Below the pieces are notes generated by a model. The model had not been told where the DNA came from. It did not search any database and saw nothing but the letters and a program-made list of their open reading frames with translations. Both the position numbers and the translations under genes were made by a program. From Deltaproteobacteria bacterium (GTDB lineage Bacteria > Desulfobacterota > SM23-61), in the NCBI GenBank assembly GCA_029857975.1, contig JAOUFX010000010.1, positions 1 to 17,191 on the forward strand: 17,191 nucleotides of DNA, read 5' to 3'. Below, in pieces: positions 16,398-17,191 of this stretch. Positions within the stretch are counted from its first letter, which is position 1. Each line of letters starts with the position of its first letter.

Positions 16398-16595
16398 ACT
16401 AAAAAAGGCGATTCACCACAGAGGGCACAGAGGGCACAGAGGAAAATTAAGATCAAATAGCGAAAACAACACAATATTCTATCTGGCGAATTTATTACAT
16501 GAGAACACAGAGAAAATATTGAGCTTATTTTGTTTTTTAACTATGAAATTATTCTCTGGGATCTCTGTGGTGTAAAAAAATCGCTCAATTTAGGT
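16398..16595 (+). repeat. CACAGAG-type repeat, copy D (complete, 198 bp)
   Basis: This is the best uninterrupted copy. It runs from ACTAAAAAAGGCGATTC through ACCACAGAGGGCACAGAG to CTCTGTGGTGTAAAAAAATC and ends CTCAATTTAGGT, so the outermost ~30 bases at each end are imperfect inverted repeats. It matches copy A in inverted orientation 16 kb away. A 9-base GAGGGCACA unit is duplicated in tandem near its left end. No coding potential. The rest of the spacer 16191-16680 holds the rplM promoter and two hairpins. Confidence 0.85.
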
Positions 16596-16605
16596 AAAAG
16601 AAAAA

Positions 16606-16640
16606 TCCCCCCAACCCCATTTTTACTAAAAGGGGGTGGG
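16606..16640. repeat. C-rich/G-rich hairpin before the amidohydrolase gene
   Basis: A run CCCCCCAACCCC (16607-16618) faces AGGGGGTGGG (16631-16640) around an AT-rich loop, forming an interrupted stem. It lies about 40 bases before the next start codon, just after repeat copy D. Confidence 0.5.
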
Positions 16641-16680
16641 AAGGGTTTAAAAGTCTATCCAAGCAGAAAGGGGAGGGGCA

Positions 16681-17191
16681 ATGGAGACAATTTTCAAGAA
16701 CGGAAATATCCTGACCATGGAAAAATCAGCACCGCCGGCCGAAGCCATAGCTTTACAATTCGGCCGCATTGCTAAGCTGGGCCTGGCGGCGGAGATCGAA
16801 AAACTGGCCACACCCGCGACGAGGATCATCGACCTTAAGGGGCAGACAGTATTGCCAGGATTTATCGACACGCACAATCATTTTTGCCTCTATGCCTTGC
16901 TTACGGACCAGGCAGATTGCCGGCCAGCCGCTGGCTGCGTGCGGGGGGTGGATGTGGTGGAAGCTTTGAGGGCCAAAGCCGCGAAAACACCGCCTGGAAA
17001 GTGGATCATGGGTTGGGGTTATGCTCCTTATTTGCTTGACGATAAAAAAGATCTTACCAGGTTGGAGCTTGACCGCGCCTCCAAAAAACACCCCATCTGC
17101 CTGGTCCATGTTTCCGTTCATGGCGCAGTAGTCAACAGCCGCGCTTTGAAAGAATTGGGATTCACCAAGAAAACCCCCAACCCTCCCGGAG
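16681..17191 (+). CDS. Amidohydrolase family protein (YtcJ-like), 5' part only
   Basis: The first 170 codons of a gene that runs off the window. The product begins METIFKNGNILTME, the small N-terminal beta-sandwich of amidohydrolases, then VLPGFIDTHNHF, where the two His of the HxH motif bind the catalytic metal, and KWIMGWGYAPYLL, typical of the YtcJ-like amidohydrolase_3 group. Such enzymes hydrolyse amide or related bonds on unknown small molecules, usually in the cytosol; no signal peptide is seen. GGGGAGGGG lies just upstream of the ATG at 16681. The C-terminal metal ligands lie outside the window, so activity cannot be judged. Confidence 0.85.
   Translation, partial: METIFKNGNILTMEKSAPPAEAIALQFGRIAKLGLAAEIEKLATPATRIIDLKGQTVLPGFIDTHNHFCLYALLTDQADCRPAAGCVRGVDVVEALRAKAAKTPPGKWIMGWGYAPYLLDDKKDLTRLELDRASKKHPICLVHVSVHGAVVNSRALKELGFTKKTPNPPG

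Overview
The window looks like chromosome from an anaerobic, probably Desulfobacterota-type (deltaproteobacterial) bacterium. This is an inference from gene content: an archaeal-type phosphoglycerate mutase, the gene order rplM-rpsI-argC, DUF1786 and DUF6485 proteins, a racemase-type family III CoA-transferase, and intergenic spacers full of 'CACAGAG'-type repeats. No 16S rRNA or tRNA gene is present to fix the taxonomy. Nearly all genes look intact; only the last one is cut by the window edge.

Layout from left to right. (1) 27-854 is an intergenic repeat of about 192 bp, split by a complete 636-bp IS200-type insertion sequence (tnpA plus both end hairpins). (2) 956-2992 holds apgM and pcm, separated by another CACAGAG repeat. 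(3) 3189-6450 is a tight + strand operon: an exported LPP20-type protein, an exported transglutaminase-like protein with a carboxypeptidase-regulatory-like domain, and a PP-loop tRNA-thiolation-type enzyme whose start overlaps the previous stop. (4) 6491-7495 (-) is an unrecognised alpha-helical/TPR-like protein, followed by a repeat copy and a small Lys-rich protein (7861-8139). (5) 8148-10673 (-) is ligA, then acylphosphatase, then a 52-residue membrane protein. (6) 10802-11890 (-) is a DUF1786 ASKHA-fold protein. (7) 11891-12740 has no credible gene. It holds a 458-bp MITE-like element with perfect 21-bp terminal inverted repeats, a 10-bp target duplication and two large internal hairpins, followed directly by a good promoter for the next gene. 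(8) 12741-13883 is an alpha-methylacyl-CoA-racemase-type enzyme, convergent with a Cys-rich DUF6485 miniprotein. (9) 14247-16252 (-) is a perfect-consensus promoter, rplM, rpsI, an intrinsic terminator, then argC. (10) 16294-16680 is a non-coding region with a terminator-like hairpin and the best intact copy of the 198-bp repeat. The window ends inside an amidohydrolase gene.

Most genes are housekeeping: glycolysis, protein repair, DNA ligation, ribosome, arginine synthesis. The novel content is in the spacers: a family of ~195-bp repeats with imperfect inverted ends, an IS200 whose empty site can be reconstructed from a sister copy, and the nested-hairpin element at 12070-12527, which I consider the strongest candidate for something undescribed. 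All sequence comparisons were made by eye within this window.
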